Source: Mnemiopsis leidyi
Lineage: Eukaryota; Ctenophora; Tentaculata; Lobata; Bolinopsidae
Length of the DNA stretch: 39,752 nucleotides
Direction: 5' to 3'
NCBI GenBank assembly: GCA_000226015.1
Contig: JH153732.1
Coordinates: 75,892 to 115,643 of the forward strand
The notes beneath the pieces were generated by a model. It did not search any database. It was not told the DNA's origin and was given only the letters and a program-made list of their open reading frames with translations. Both the position numbers and the translations under genes were made by a program. Positions 1 to 11,649 of this stretch are shown piece by piece (the stretch's first letter is position 1; the number at the start of each line of letters is the position of its first letter).

Positions 1-58
<58 letters not shown>
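1..58. repeat. (AC)n microsatellite
   Basis: Pure AC dinucleotide repeat of about 29 units that begins at the window edge, so its real length is unknown. Confidence 0.97.
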
Positions 59-63
<5 letters not shown>

Positions 64-381
64 TGGCATTAAGTTTACAGAGTACACAGTCCTGCTTTTT
101 GACACAGACAGTGTTAAACACCGTACTTCAACTTTACGTTTGACAGTGTTCCTTCATCCAAACTGACGATTAAACGAACCCCTACAAAGTATCACACTAC
201 ATATCACAGACATATCACACCTTCGATTTTAACAAGCTCAACCATGTCGTTTTGTATTGTGTACTCCAAAACAAGCATGTGATAATGTGTGTACTCAAAT
301 ATGTCGTACAGTCAACTAAGGACGTTAATACCACCTACACAGCTTGTTATGAAATGTTTTAAACAATAATCTCCGTTCAGG
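59..381. other. 5' flank of UTP23
   Basis: AT-rich sequence with no coding signal. It ends in an acceptor-like TCCGTTCAG directly before the UTP23 start codon, so part of it may be 5' leader or intron removed by cis- or trans-splicing. No clear TATA box was seen. Confidence 0.5.
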
Positions 382-2368
382 ATGAAAGTTAAAAGATTGA
401 AGCATTCTAAACGTGTTTTGTCTTTCTACGAGAAAAACTTCTCGTTCAGAAAGCCGTACAATGTACTACTTGACGGTGAGTCTACAAACTTTTAAACTCC
501 GTGTGATGTTAACGAAATGAGAATATCCTTCCTCTTCTCAGCAACAAATAATGATCAACTTCTAAACAATTTCAAAACTACAATTTGAGAAGTAAAGAGT
601 GGGGTGTCGCAAATTTGTTTTGACATACTTGAGAGCTTTTCTCGACATAGAATAGTCGCACCTGTCCCCTCATTGGTCAATCACTGACACGTGATGTTAA
701 GAAACGCTCTATCACCTCCAGGTACGTTCTGCCAGGCTGCTCTGAAGGGCAAGGTCGACATCCTCGTCCAAGTCAGCAAGTACTTCGGCGGAGAGATAAG
801 TGTAGCTACAACTCACTGTGCACTCAGGGAGTGCTTCCAGCTTGGACCTACCTTATCTGGTTAGTTGGCGGGGCAGGTTGTGGGGAACTGAGAAATATTA
901 GGCTCGTCAATCGGGTCAATTTATCAACACCAATTTCTGAGCAATTTTTTAAAACTTGGCACTATAATGTATACCCGGTATGGACGTTTTAGTTAACTTC
1001 TTAGTTGGTAGTTATTAACGGTAAAGTAAAATGGTGGCAGCTGAGGAAACCTACTTGATGTTAAGTTACTTACTAAAATAAGTAGTGCCTTGAACACTAG
1101 AACACGCTCATACATAAAATATTAAAAGTTCCTGCAATACTGCATATTATGTACAAGTGGCTACTACCTTGCCCAGTATTTGAGTTGCTAGAACATTCCT
1201 TGTGCAGCGATGAGAAATATGTAGCGTAGAATTCAAGGAAGTATAAGTGAGATGAAAGATTAGGATGACGATTGCTGCCACGAACAGTGAAATGAAGGGA
1301 AGGAGAAACCCCGAGAAAAAATTTAGATTCTATCCAAATGAACTGCAGTTTGCACTGTACAGTTATACATAACAACCTAGTGTTTATCCGTCACGACGTC
1401 ACGTGATGACGACGACCCCCCTCAGGAGCACACAAGATCCTGAAGAAGTTTAAACGACACAGATGTGGACACGAGAACGCGGCACTGGACGCAGCGTCTT
1501 GCTTAGCGTCCATGGTCGGGGAGGGAAACGCAGAACATTACATTATAGCTACACAGGATACTGAACTCAGGAAACAGCTCAGATCTACCGCTGGTTTGTT
1601 TATCTGTCTCTGTGTTTATGTCTGTCTTCATGTCTGTATATATGCCTGCCTGTATGTATGTTTGTGTGTGTAAAGCCTGTATGTTCGTATGTCAGATGTC
1701 TGTTTGTGTGTGTACAGCCTGTACGTTCATTGTTCGTATGTCTGTTTGTGTGCATACAGCCTAAATATTCGTATGTCGTAAAAACTTCCTAATTCCAGGT
1801 ATCCCCCTCTTGTACCTGTCAGCCTGCACTCTGTTTCTTGAGTCACCCTCTTACAAGTCACGTGACACAGCAGAAGAGAGTTTCCTCAAACAAGATTTAC
1901 TGACTGACTTTGAAAAGGTATCAGCATTCCTCGTTACCTAAACAGCATTTCTTGTTACCTAGACACAATTTCCTGTTATCAACACTAGCTTTAACAGTTT
2001 AACAGTTTTAACAGTTTTAATATGTCGCCAAGCATTTTAGATAAAATATATTACACTTATACCACCATTCATTATAGTGACTGCAAAAAAATGGTTACAG
2101 TTTTTTCTACTTCCAAATTTTTAAATGAATTATTCAGGAAACATTGAAGAAGCTGGGCGGAAATGAACCAGAGATGAAAGCGTTAAACAGAAAAAGAAAA
2201 CGACCTAAGGGTCCAAATCCGCTATCTTGCAAGAAAAAGAAAGCAGAGGAGGGGACTAAGAAGAAAAAGAAGAAGAAAAAGAAAGTGGAAAATATTGAGG
2301 AGACAAAAACTAAACCGTCAGCCGGAACTAAAAGTTTTAGTTCAGATACTATTGAAGCGGTGAAATGA
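382..2368 (+). CDS. UTP23: UTP23, small-subunit processome PIN-like protein
   Basis: UTP23 is a nucleolar protein of the SSU processome needed for early pre-18S rRNA cleavages and snR30/U17 snoRNA release. Five exons can be read: 382-475, 722-859, 1426-1593, 1799-1917 and 2138-2368, all with GT/AG ends. The first three introns are phase 1 and the last is phase 0. They total 750 nt, or 249 residues, about the size of the human protein. The PIN-like fold starts with NVLLDGTFCQAAL (27-39). Candidate zinc ligands are C64, C69, C91, H93 and C103. ATQD (119-122) is a late PIN motif. The C-terminus carries the family signature KGPNPLSCKKKK (197-208) followed by a lysine run (214-222). The start was chosen because MKVKRLKHSK matches the usual basic N-terminus. 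The family is a degenerate nuclease, so RNA binding rather than cleavage is expected. Confidence 0.95.
1600..1765. repeat. degenerate TG-rich tandem repeat in UTP23 intron 3
   Basis: Three imperfect copies of a roughly 50-bp unit containing TGTCTGTTTGTGTG and ACAGCCTGTA-like segments, ending just before the exon at 1799. Confidence 0.6.
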
Positions 2369-3019
2369 AACCAATTTTGTAACCGTAATTCGCGTTTTCA
2401 TGAACGTTAAAGCTGTATTAATTGCTAAATTTACCATTTAAACGGGCTTTTAACTATTAGTTTGGTTGTTCAGTGTGATCTTAAGTCTTAACAAAACTAT
2501 ATATTTTAAATTATTTCGTACTGCAAAGTTAATTTATTAAACCTACTGCTCGACTACTCGTGTTTTACACCTGTGAGGTATGACTTCCCTTTGTATAATA
2601 TAATATCATGTGATTGTTATTTGTTAAGTTATTTCCTACTTTTCAGTTTTTACGAAAATTTGATCTTCATTTGACTGCTTTGGCATCTCAATTTTCAATT
2701 TTGGCAGTAAAATTTTGAATCATATACGACACTAGGTGCAAATAAACTTGTCGACAAAATTTTCCAATAGAAAAGAGGAGAATTTACTCCTATCTTTTCC
2801 TAACAAAATTCTAGATTAGGTCGAGAGGACTACATTCTGCTAAAGTCGAACTAAATCTGATTTCAAAGACAAGAGTAACAAATCTGCAATAACACCCACT
2901 ACAAGCTAAATCTAAAAAAAGAGCTCCTCTTATTTCCTGCCCTACACCCTGCACAGTGTTCTCTATATCCTACACTTCCTGCTACCCAGATATATCACAC
3001 TCTAGACCTACCTCCGTCA
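2369..3019. other. convergent 3' intergenic region
   Basis: AT-rich spacer between the UTP23 stop and the stop of the minus-strand gene. Candidate plus-strand poly(A) signals are ATTAAA at 2536 and AATAAA at 2741. TTTATT at 2533 reads AATAAA on the minus strand, so the two 3' UTRs may overlap. Nothing else coding was seen. Confidence 0.4.
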
Positions 3020-4505
3020 TTAAGATGATACACCCGGGCTGCTACTGATTTGACACAGATCATACTGATGTAACAGATCATACTGATGTAACAGATCATA
3101 CTGATGTAACAGATCATACTGATGTAACTGATCATACTGATGTAACTGATCATACTGATGTAACAGATCATACTGGTGTACCGGAGATTCTACTGAATCA
3201 ATAGCATCCTTCTCCGCTAACTGTAACAGTCCCTTTACTTCTCTACTTTCAAGGTAAATCATACTTTTTACTTCCGAAAAACTCTTAAAACGAAATTCGA
3301 TGTACTTCTCATGGTGAGGATTCAGGATGAAACTGCGAGAGTAACTTATACCCGTGACTCCCTGATAAGGTTTATCATGTCGACCGTTATACCGGTCTGT
3401 ACACGTAATACAGTGACGTCATTGAACTCATTACCCGTGTAATGAGAACACTCTCTAGCTACCTTACTTTTCTCACGAGCTAACAGAGAGCTAACCATCT
3501 CTAAATTTAGCACCTGGTTCATTGGAGATATGAGATCAGGGGGGAACTTTAACACAGGTCATGATCACCTATTTATCACGCTGTGGAGTGTAAAACTTAT
3601 TTCCGTGTGAATATCATAAAGATTTCCATACTGGGCCTCGCTACGATCTATCTTACATCCGCCTTGTAAGGTGTAACAAAATAATCCCTGGTTAGTGGTT
3701 GTTATAAACGGACGTGTACAGTGTCAGAGGCTGGGCCCTCTCAACCTTAAACCGATAATTCTATTTCGGTAAATCACAGCTGGGTGTCAAGGTGTATCAA
3801 GTAACAAACACTGTACGGTTTACACGGCCCCGGTTGATTCGCTCACCTTATCTCCCAAAATCACAGGAATTATGTAACGCATCTTGACAGCTGCTGTCAG
3901 AATATGCTCGTTTTTTGGAGCCTTATCGACCGTTTGTCGAGACGATATGTCCTTATTTGAGAAAAATTTCGGGTTATCTTTTGCAATAAATACGAAACCA
4001 TTATGATGGTACTTATATCACTAACCATTGCATATTATGAAATCTAAAAATTCTTCTTTAGTAATTCCAACTAGTACTGAATGGAGTCCTGATTTTCCTT
4101 TTTCTTCATCTAAAGCAACTGCCAATATTACAGCAGCTGTAGCGTGCAATAACCAACTTTAAATTTCTGATAATATGTCAACAAAACCGCTAACAGTTTG
4201 TTAAGGTGACAAAAACAGTACTTGATAAATCAAGTACGAGCCAATGTCCGGAACATTCAGCTAAGCAGCGACAAACCAACTGACATATGAATTTCAACAG
4301 TCAAGTGTCACCAATGTAGCAATCTAAACGTCCAGCATCTAAATTCTAAATGTAACATCTACTTCGGTGGATACTATAACAAGATACAGAGTTCCGGATA
4401 ACTTTATGTAATAGAATCCACATTTGACACAAACCTGGCCGAGTCCGGCGTACCTTCAGTAATAGCTTCAATGTTCAGGCAAAAGCACTCATCTAAGCTT
4501 TCGTC
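3020..4505 (-). CDS. unrecognised multi-exon gene, 3' part
   Basis: I do not recognise the family. Minus-strand exons that join in frame are 4505-4454 (enters phase 0), 4136-4026, 3893-3847, 3687-3580, 3546-3352 and 3304-3020 (stop). Donors include GTACGC, GTTAGT, GTGAGC and GTATAA. The exons encode stretches such as LDEEKGKSGLHSVLVGITKE, VKMRYIIPVILGDK and YTLQGGCKIDRSEAQYGN, which read as a soluble globular protein without membrane segments. The introns 3579-3547 (33 nt) and 3351-3305 (47 nt) are very short, and their exact ends are the weakest part of the model; a small frameshift in an old gene is the alternative. The last exon ends in HQYD(L/Q)L repeats encoded by a minisatellite. The N-terminal exons were not found. 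A nine-base MAS exon at 4950-4942 with a GTAGAA donor is a weak candidate, otherwise the start lies further up. Confidence 0.6.
3055..3175 (-). repeat. 18-bp coding minisatellite
   Basis: Six to seven copies of an 18-bp unit (plus strand: CAGATCATACTGATGTAA with A/T variants). Eighteen is a multiple of three, and the minus-strand frame stays open through all copies as a LHQYD(L/Q) hexapeptide repeat, then runs into CQISSSPGVSS and a stop at 3020. Confidence 0.85.
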
Positions 4506-4971
4506 CTTGCGATTTAGACATAGAAAATTGTACAAGAGGGGTTGTTAAAGATAGTACAGTGCAAACATACTAAAATCGATTTGAGATTTACAGACTTATT
4601 TACTCTAGGGCTAAAGCGTTTTGCAAGAACAATTTTTTGCAGAAGCTTATAATAAATTGGATCCTCATGTTCAGTAAACAAACTATGTATTGATGTATAT
4701 AGTATAAATAAGCGAAATATCTGAGTTAAGGATAGCCCAAGCCCAAGATGACATGCATTGTGTGTATTATAGTACTAAGCAGTGTGGTGCTCAGTTTGTT
4801 AGTTGGATATTCAGCACTTAGTTTTCCTACAGCGTAACCTACTTTTAAAGTTTTGACCAGAGTAATTGGTTGTGTTTAATTAGCACGTGTTGTTTTATAC
4901 ATTATAATTTTTACCAGTGAATTTTCTCAAGGTTTTTCTACCGATGCCATGTTTGGGTCACCAATAAATGC

Positions 4972-6823
4972 TCAAGATATTATTTTGTTCGACAAGTTCG
5001 TGCCCTTAAGTTCACCTGTATAAGAACACATCTATATTTACCTGTGTGAGTAATGCTTTAAATATCATAATATATTAATATATTATATAAACTAACCAGG
5101 ATTTGAGCAGCTTGGTTCCTCCTGGTAAGTAAATAGTCTGCCTGATGTGCAGGTCACTTCACCGCTCCCAAGGTTCAGGGCTCCAGCTTTAGAACACGTC
5201 ACTTTCAACACAGTAGCAGGGTCTACTGGGAACTGTGTTGTTGTTTTTAGCTTGCTTGTCCACTGTGTCCTTAGTCCGGTGCAATCTGTTTTTTGCATTT
5301 TAGTGTCTTAACAGATATTTTGTTATGATCCATCTAAGATAATCAATTCAAATAGCTATAATCAGTAAATCGTCGCCAGATCACGTATCACAACAGATTT
5401 CAAACACCTTCCCATGAAAACCATTCTCTATATAATAATCTCTAAATGATAATATGTTTAATCTCTATATGATAATATAGTTACATAACATTGTACTGAG
5501 TCCTAATCCTAAATGCTGGAGAACTAAGTAGTAGATATTAAATTGGAGATAGATAAAACATTTGTTATCTTAATATTCTATTGTAATCAACTAGTTTTAA
5601 CGTATTATTTTTAATCATACATGGCTGCACAGCTCTGTAATAGTCAGGCGCTTCATTCCAGTTAGGGTCGAAGTATATCTGCTCTACGTCCTTGCTCCAG
5701 AAGTTCCTCCAAACACTGTTACCGCACGTGCTGTCCGAAAGGAGAAGGTTGAGAACTTCCACACCATTGCAGTGTATCTTTACTCTTATCCCTGCAGTTC
5801 TAGTTAACGTTATTCTCCATATTTTATCTTCTCGGCTCGGTAGGTTAGTTGGGAAGTTAGTGAAGGAGATGCTGCAGTAGCCGAGATAGTACCGTGGGGT
5901 AGTGGTGAAGCGGATCCCAACAAAACCTGCACGTTCTCTCTGTGTTGTGTAGAAGTCCACCCACACTTCATCTCCACTTCCTAGGGCACTGTCGGTCAGT
6001 ATCTCTAGAGGAGTGTTTTCTAGGTCTAGTGGTATGAATACACTATGCTGTACTGCTGTCCAATCACCTGAGGTAGTTTTACTTAGCGTTGGTGCATTTA
6101 TCGCGCTTAATTACTTGATGTTGATAATTACTGTGACTATACGGCAGAGATAATGGATAAGTCAGTGCGCTCATTATGCTCGTCTTATTTTTAATACTGA
6201 TAAGAAAGATTTGGTTGTGATTTTATGGTTAACAGCTTAACAGGCCGGCCACTAACGATGGTGAACCATCGGATCGAAGGATCAGTGATGTGCCCCATAG
6301 ACGTCAGAATTCTTGGAGTCACGTAACAGCGTTTCTCCAAATTGATTAGTCGTATTTGGATTCTCATTGGTCGATCCCTGTCACATGATGGTAACATTTC
6401 CGACTCCATTACCCATACTAGTTATGCCTTAGCACTTGATGGCCTGTTCTGGCTGTTAACCATTGTGCTTTATATCTGCACCAATCCCTCCCTTCAGGTC
6501 AAGGTTAAATATTCTAGGAAGTTATTTTTCTTAAGCTCTAGAAGATGCTCTAGAAAACTGTAGAATATGCTAATAATGTTTATACACCTAGATATGCGCT
6601 GCAAGAATGCAGGTATTTGGACAAGGAAGTGGCATTTCTCGGAGGAGCAGGGTTGCTTTTTGCCTCATCGATTTTACAAGGTTCGGATTAGTGTGTATAA
6701 AGAGTTGATACTTGATGATTGTTGAAATAAATAATTGCGTTGTCTCGTACCTGTTATATCAGCAGTGAATCCTAGTCCAGCCAAAAGAACGAACTTCAGG
6801 AGCAGAACTCTTTTTTTGAACAT
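4972..6823 (-). CDS. secreted FAMeT-like domain plus sushi/CCP protein
   Basis: Exon 1 (6823-6751) encodes MFKKRVLLLKFVLLAGLGFT, a classical signal peptide, with a GTACGA donor. Exon 2 (6067-5621) is a 149-residue domain with WVDFYTTQRERAGFVGIRF, WRITLTRTAGIRVKIHCNG and VEQIYFDPNWNEAPDYYRAV. It resembles the FAMeT-like domains of secreted invertebrate proteins, which are not known enzymes. Exon 3 (5285-5097) encodes one CCP/sushi module with CTGLRTQW, LKVTCSKAG, EVTCTSG and EEPSC; both its ends are phase 1, as is usual for shuffled extracellular modules. All junctions are phase 1 and agree. The last exon is uncertain: an acceptor before 5015 gives GELKGTNLSNKIIS and a stop at 4972, and another acceptor 30 bases upstream also gives a short tail. 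Expected to be extracellular; the ligand is unknown. Confidence 0.75.
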
Positions 6824-8930
6824 ATTTTCTAACTAAAAGAGTATTTTTGGATTAATTCGATTCAGGCGAAAATGACGGTTTAACTTATTTTAGCTTGTTG
6901 ACAATTTTCATCAAGTTTTGGAAATGAGTGTTTTAACCAAGTTTTTGGACTCCAAGACATTGAAAATTGATTCGCCGTTGAATTTTATATCAAAATGCAT
7001 GTCTCACTTTTGTTCTAGTTCAAATTGAAAATTTTAGGGTGGCCGTGGGTTTATTTGGTAACCCCACCCTAATTTCAACGGTGCAATCGAATTAAAGGTA
7101 AGAGCACGGTAAATTTTTTTCGTTAGTTAAATTGTACTGAAATATTTGAAGAATAAGGCATGAATCTCGTCTACTTGAATAAATATAAATCTTGAAATAA
7201 ATTGTCTAGCGGCTGTCGTGCAATAAAACGCGAAAGTTTCAAATATTCTTATCAATGCACGCAATAGAAAATTCATGAATTTAAATGTTTATCAAGATAA
7301 GATACAGTTAAGTAGCAGTAACTTCTGTTAATCGTAATCGTAGCAAATAGAATAGGTTCTACAGATAAAAAAGAAATGCCCTATCATGACAAGTTTCCGT
7401 TCTCCTTTAAGAGTACATATTGCAAGCAGATAGATGACTTCCTATCCATGTCATATTCCCTCCAGCTGAGGGCTGCTTCCTTATTGGTTCTCCCAAGAAA
7501 AGCAGCTTCCTGATGATAGGTTCTCCCAAGAAAAGCAGCTTCCTGATAGGTTCTCCCAAGAGGGGCTGCTGATTGTTTCTCTCCGAGAACAGCTACGTTT
7601 TGATTGGTCTTCTCCGAGAAGAGCTACTTTTTGATTGGTTCTCTCCGAGAAAGATGTCCGCTGATCGGTCTACATGAAATTCTGTGAAGTAGCCAACCGC
7701 TAACTGATAAATAATAGCTTGTTGAGTAGGGCGCTGGAAGAATTTCTTCTGCGTGGTCGGGGACTTCTCTTACTATTGAATTTCATGAAATTCTGTTAAC
7801 TGTCAAACGATGGAAAAATTAGAAATAGGTGGTTAAGTAAGTGGAGTGCGCTATGCGAGAGGAAATTTAGATCTGCTGAAGTTGGATCGGTAGAAGCTGT
7901 CTTCTTAAGAAATCACCGGAAGAGTTTGGATTTATTCGCAGTTTTATTTAGATCGCAAAAAGCTTGTTAGTGAGATGAGAAGAAGGATAGGAACTCCGAA
8001 AAGCATCACTACATTATTTAGGAAAAACGGTTTTATGCGCTGTTCTAATGGAATTTAATTGAGACTGTGAATCAAGACTGATATGATGTTGAGCAGTAAT
8101 TACATTTATAATATAAAACGATCAAACCTGATTTGTAACTATTAGAACATCTCCCTATATTTGAGAGGATTTGTAGGACATTTTGTACAGATGTAAGGAA
8201 TATCGACTCACGTCTCACATGTTTACAATTACAGAAGTCTATTTAGAGCTGGTCTACAATCTATTGTCTTTATTCTAATTATGAACTGTAATCCTCAGTA
8301 CTCTATTCGTCGACGCCAATATTGGTTTAGACTTTAGTCAACATCCTAAATATACAACATATATCCTGAATAAATATTTATCTTATATCCTTAATCCACA
8401 TATTGTTGACTAGCTCCGGTATTATATCAGCAATTTTTACCTGACAATAAGAGTGTTAGACGGTACAACTTTGCTGGAATTCTTATCTAATTTTATGATA
8501 TCTAGGTTCCACAATCGTGCACACTCAAAACGTTGCTTTGACGTTATATTTTTATTTGTGCAAAAAGTACGGACATTTATAATTGCCAATTATTGGCTAT
8601 AGCTTGAGAAATGAGAAAGGGCCATGTTAGCCAGCCTGACTACGGTGTGATAATTATAAAATAATCAACTAATTGATTTGGACTTCGCTAAAACAGAATT
8701 ACCAAGGTGAGGTGTAAACAGCCAACTATTTGAGCGATATCTCTTCAAATTTACCTCTCTGTGGCGTCATTATAATTCCGTGTGTTCTAAAGATATGTCC
8801 ATATCCCGAAAAGTAGATTTTAGATAATTTAAATCAATTAAGGTAAGTTGATGTTCAACAACCTTAACCACTTCTCCAAGTTTCACTTCTAGAACCCAAG
8901 ATTTATTTGATCTCTGTATTAAAATGAAAA
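6824..8930. other. intergenic, no gene seen
   Basis: AT-rich DNA upstream of the secreted-protein gene. Apart from the short direct repeats at 7470-7650 I see no exon-like patches with flanking splice sites. Confidence 0.5.
7470..7650. repeat. degenerate tandem repeat with TTCTCC core
   Basis: Five to six imperfect copies of a roughly 30-bp unit built on GATTGGTTCTCCCAAGAAAA and GATTGGTTCTCTCCGAGAA variants. Several copies contain an inverted CCAAT box (ATTGG). Confidence 0.75.
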
Positions 8931-9153
8931 GTCTGGTGTAGTGGTTTCGCTCTGGTTTTGAATGAAAGAGGTCCAGGGATCGAACCCGCCTATTGCCAAC
9001 CTCTAGAGAGTGTTTTCGACCTATGGCATAGGCCTAGGCAATCTTCTCAGTAGAATGAACTTGAATCAGGCTACAAGAGTCGACGTTGTAGCGCCTGCAG
9101 TACAAAGTAACTAAGTATTACTAACTAAGTATTACTAACTAATACTAACTAAG
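8931..9153 (+). mobile_element. tRNA-derived SINE-like element
   Basis: The head has a pol III A box TGGTGTAGTGG (8934-8944) and a B box GATCGAACC (8978-8986). Their spacing (start to start 44) suits a tRNA gene, although the acceptor stem does not close. It is followed by a tRNA-unrelated body and a 3' tail of short direct repeats (TAACTAAGTATTAC, about three copies, 9107-9153). That is the layout of a tRNA-derived SINE: pol III promoter, unique body, simple-repeat tail. Only one copy was noticed in this window. A free-standing tRNA pseudogene is the alternative. Confidence 0.65.
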
Positions 9154-9705
9154 GCATTGGGAGCTAACGAACCTCAACATAAGTTTTGTTTGTTACTACT
9201 GCGGGAAGTTTGAAAAGATTTTGATTTACTAAATCTTATTGTTTCTAGGTCTTTTTACCTTCATTTACTAAATCTTATTCTTTCCACGTCTCTTTTACAT
9301 TTAAAAACTATCCCAGTTTTTTCTACTTTTTAGCCTTTATGTCGAAATAAGAAGAAATGTAGGAATTTAGGGTTAGGAAACTGCTACATTGAAGGAATGT
9401 TCTGTTCTAAATTCTGATGAAATCTGCATTAACGTTGATCCAGCATTATGATCTGTATCTCATTATGTGCACGCCAGCTTGCTCGCTAATGTTCAATTTT
9501 TCATATCCAACATCAGCTGATTTGACAATATGATGATATTGCATGTACATCTCAGAACGTTTTACATTTCAAAATTATCCAAATATAGACTCAATGGTCA
9601 ACAGTCAGCGCAATTTTACTTGTTTTTATTTAACAGAAGAAAAGTTTAATTTAATTTCACCAGCTTTTTCCTTTAGGATAACTGACAGAAGAAAAACAAT
9701 TGAGT

Positions 9706-9790
9706 AGCCGAATGAATCTTTTGTACTTTCGTCAAACTTTCTGCAGAAATATATATATATATGACGAAAGTACAAAATATTCATACGGCT
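9706..9790. repeat. foldback repeat with 29-bp arms
   Basis: Arms 9706-9734 and 9762-9790 are reverse complements with two mismatches (AGCCGAATGAATCTTTTGTA versus AGCCGTATGAATATTTTGTA at the outer ends). The 27-base loop is AT-rich and ends in an (AT)n run. It may be a MITE-like foldback element or a transcribed hairpin; no coding. Confidence 0.85.
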
Positions 9791-11278
9791 CATATTTATA
9801 CGGCCCAGTCTCAGGATCTCACGACATCCTATTCGTTGTAATTTCTGATAAGGCTAAATATCCTGACGTGAACACACGCATACAAAGTCATTTAGTAAAG
9901 AGGTAACACACAAAGTGCAGTAGTAGTGGAGAATCCAGACTCAACTAATGACTATAGTCAAGCCTGCTGTGTAACTTGGGAGCTATTTAATGGTTATATC
10001 CCTGATTTCTGTCTACTGTAAACTGTAGTTTGTGTCACGTGACTGTAGCTACTAAACACTGGAGAGAGAACGTAATGTTGTTATCATGTACTTTGTGTAA
10101 ACTATATACTGTAGTGTATGTGGTATGTATTACATACAGTGTGTGTTGGGTAGAATGAAGTGTGTGGGGTAGTGAAAAGTGAGTGTTAAAGACTTCTGGC
10201 CTATTTTCGTATGAAATAATCCTCAACGAATTTTAAATCATGCAAGAGTAGTATCTCCTCTAGCTGACTGTTTGATTGTTGAAGTAAGTAGTGTAGACTG
10301 TAGAATTATATGGGACCCCCTACTGTCCCTAAAATTGATATCTCTGAGGTGTGTACATGTAACAGTACTTGTATCTCTTGTGTTTGTATAAGATAAAACT
10401 AAAAACTGTGCGTGTGCGTGTGTGTGTTTGTGCATGTGTGTCTGTTTGTCTGTGTGTCTGTGTGGCTGTGGCTGTGACTGTGTGGCTGTGTCTGTGTCTG
10501 TGTTTGTGTGTCTGTGTGTCTGTGTGCGTGGGTGCGCGGTGCGCGGGTGCGTGTGTCTGTTTGTTGAGAATTATAAATATGCAGCAGCTGTACAAACACA
10601 TCTCCGTTATCCATCCTTCTAGCGTTGAACCATGTCAAATCAAATTATGCTTCAAATCTGACCCTTACATATTTACAGAGCTCGTAGTAACACTCCCGAT
10701 ATAGTCGGGATGCAGGTGACTCATGGCTGAATGCCAGTACATTCACCTCACCTGTTACACTCTTACACTTTTATCGTTCTATTCGTTATATTTCTCTCAC
10801 AAATAGCCCCTCTCACACTCACTAAAAGCCTCTCTTTCAAGCTCCTTCGTAATTAGGGCCTCTCTTGACTCCTCCATCTTTTGTTTACTACAACAGTGTA
10901 CACGGTAATAATGTATCATGTATCATCTGCCCAGGCACCAGTGTCTAAGTGTGTGTAATGACACTTACACTCAAGTTTTTGTTTAAGTGTAGAAGTGTGA
11001 TCCAGTCCATGTTTATGTAAGAAAGAAGAGGTGTCATATTGAGTCCCACAAACCACGTACTAATGCATAGCGAGTTAAAACGAACGTGTGTATTTGATCA
11101 TTGTCCCTACCCTAATATCCGTGTAACAACATTGCATCATTCGATGCGGAAAGTTAGATGATGTCACCTGGTTGTAACATGTAGGCCCCCTTACAGTTTC
11201 ATGGAATCACGCCAAATGCAATCGAATTTCAATATTATAGCTCTCTATTGCTTTGGAGTTGTCCGAGTCAGAATGAAG
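9791..11278. other. intergenic, simple-sequence rich
   Basis: No convincing exon. Contains the TG-rich microsatellite listed separately and a small perfect hairpin at 10698-10714 (TCCCGATATAGTCGGGA). Confidence 0.5.
10405..10562. repeat. degenerate (TG)n/(TCTG)n microsatellite
   Basis: About 155 bases of TG, TGTC and TGGC repeats. It opens long frames on both strands that encode only Cys/Val/Ser or Thr/His/Gln runs and are not genes. Confidence 0.93.
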
Positions 11279-11371
11279 ATGGCGGAACAATGGCATGATT
11301 GCTGCCCCGCGGTAGCTAATTTTAGAAGCTCCTTGCTCCGTAAGGAGGCCCCAGATTTAATAGGCGGGAAT
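11279..11371 (+). other. possible exon (MAEQWHDCC...)
   Basis: ATG directly after AAG, in an AAGATGGCGG context like housekeeping start sites. It is followed by 31 open codons including RSSLLRKEAPDLIGGN and a GTAAAG donor in phase 0. Frame and phase would also fit the channel's first common exon, like the six better candidates further down. No family is recognised, and chance is a real alternative. Confidence 0.22.
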
Positions 11372-11469
11372 GTAAAGAATTTGAGTTCGGAAGATTGAAT
11401 CAGCCGGGCCATAAGGTATCGCTCGATTTTAAAGAAAATAAGAATGAAAAGTTGAATTTTATCACTTAC

Positions 11470-11649
11470 GTGCGCGTTTTGCGCGCGCACACACGTGTTA
11501 CGTACGTTCGATTCGTTGATCCTAGCTAGGATCGATTTGATGTCCTGCGATTTGCAGTTGTGCATGCTGCATGCGATGTCTAATGTACTAAGGCTTAGCA
11601 ACACTCGTGTGGAGCCAATAAATATATTCTGATCTTTAGCAGCCTTCAT
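11470..11649 (-). other. possible exon with GTAAGT donor
   Basis: ATG followed by 60 open codons (start MKAAKDQNIFIGSTRVLL) and ending at a perfect GTAAGT donor in phase 0. The 3' half is dense in palindromes and CpG (GCGCGC, ACGTACGT, TGCATGCTGCATGC), which is unusual for this region. Unrecognised; could be chance. Confidence 0.2.

Noticed and set aside
3055..3175. CRISPR-like array
   Set aside because: Contiguous 18-bp repeats without spacers in a eukaryotic gene; a coding minisatellite.
10329..10704. Cys/Val- and Thr/His-rich frames of 66-111 codons
   Set aside because: They translate a TG microsatellite on both strands.
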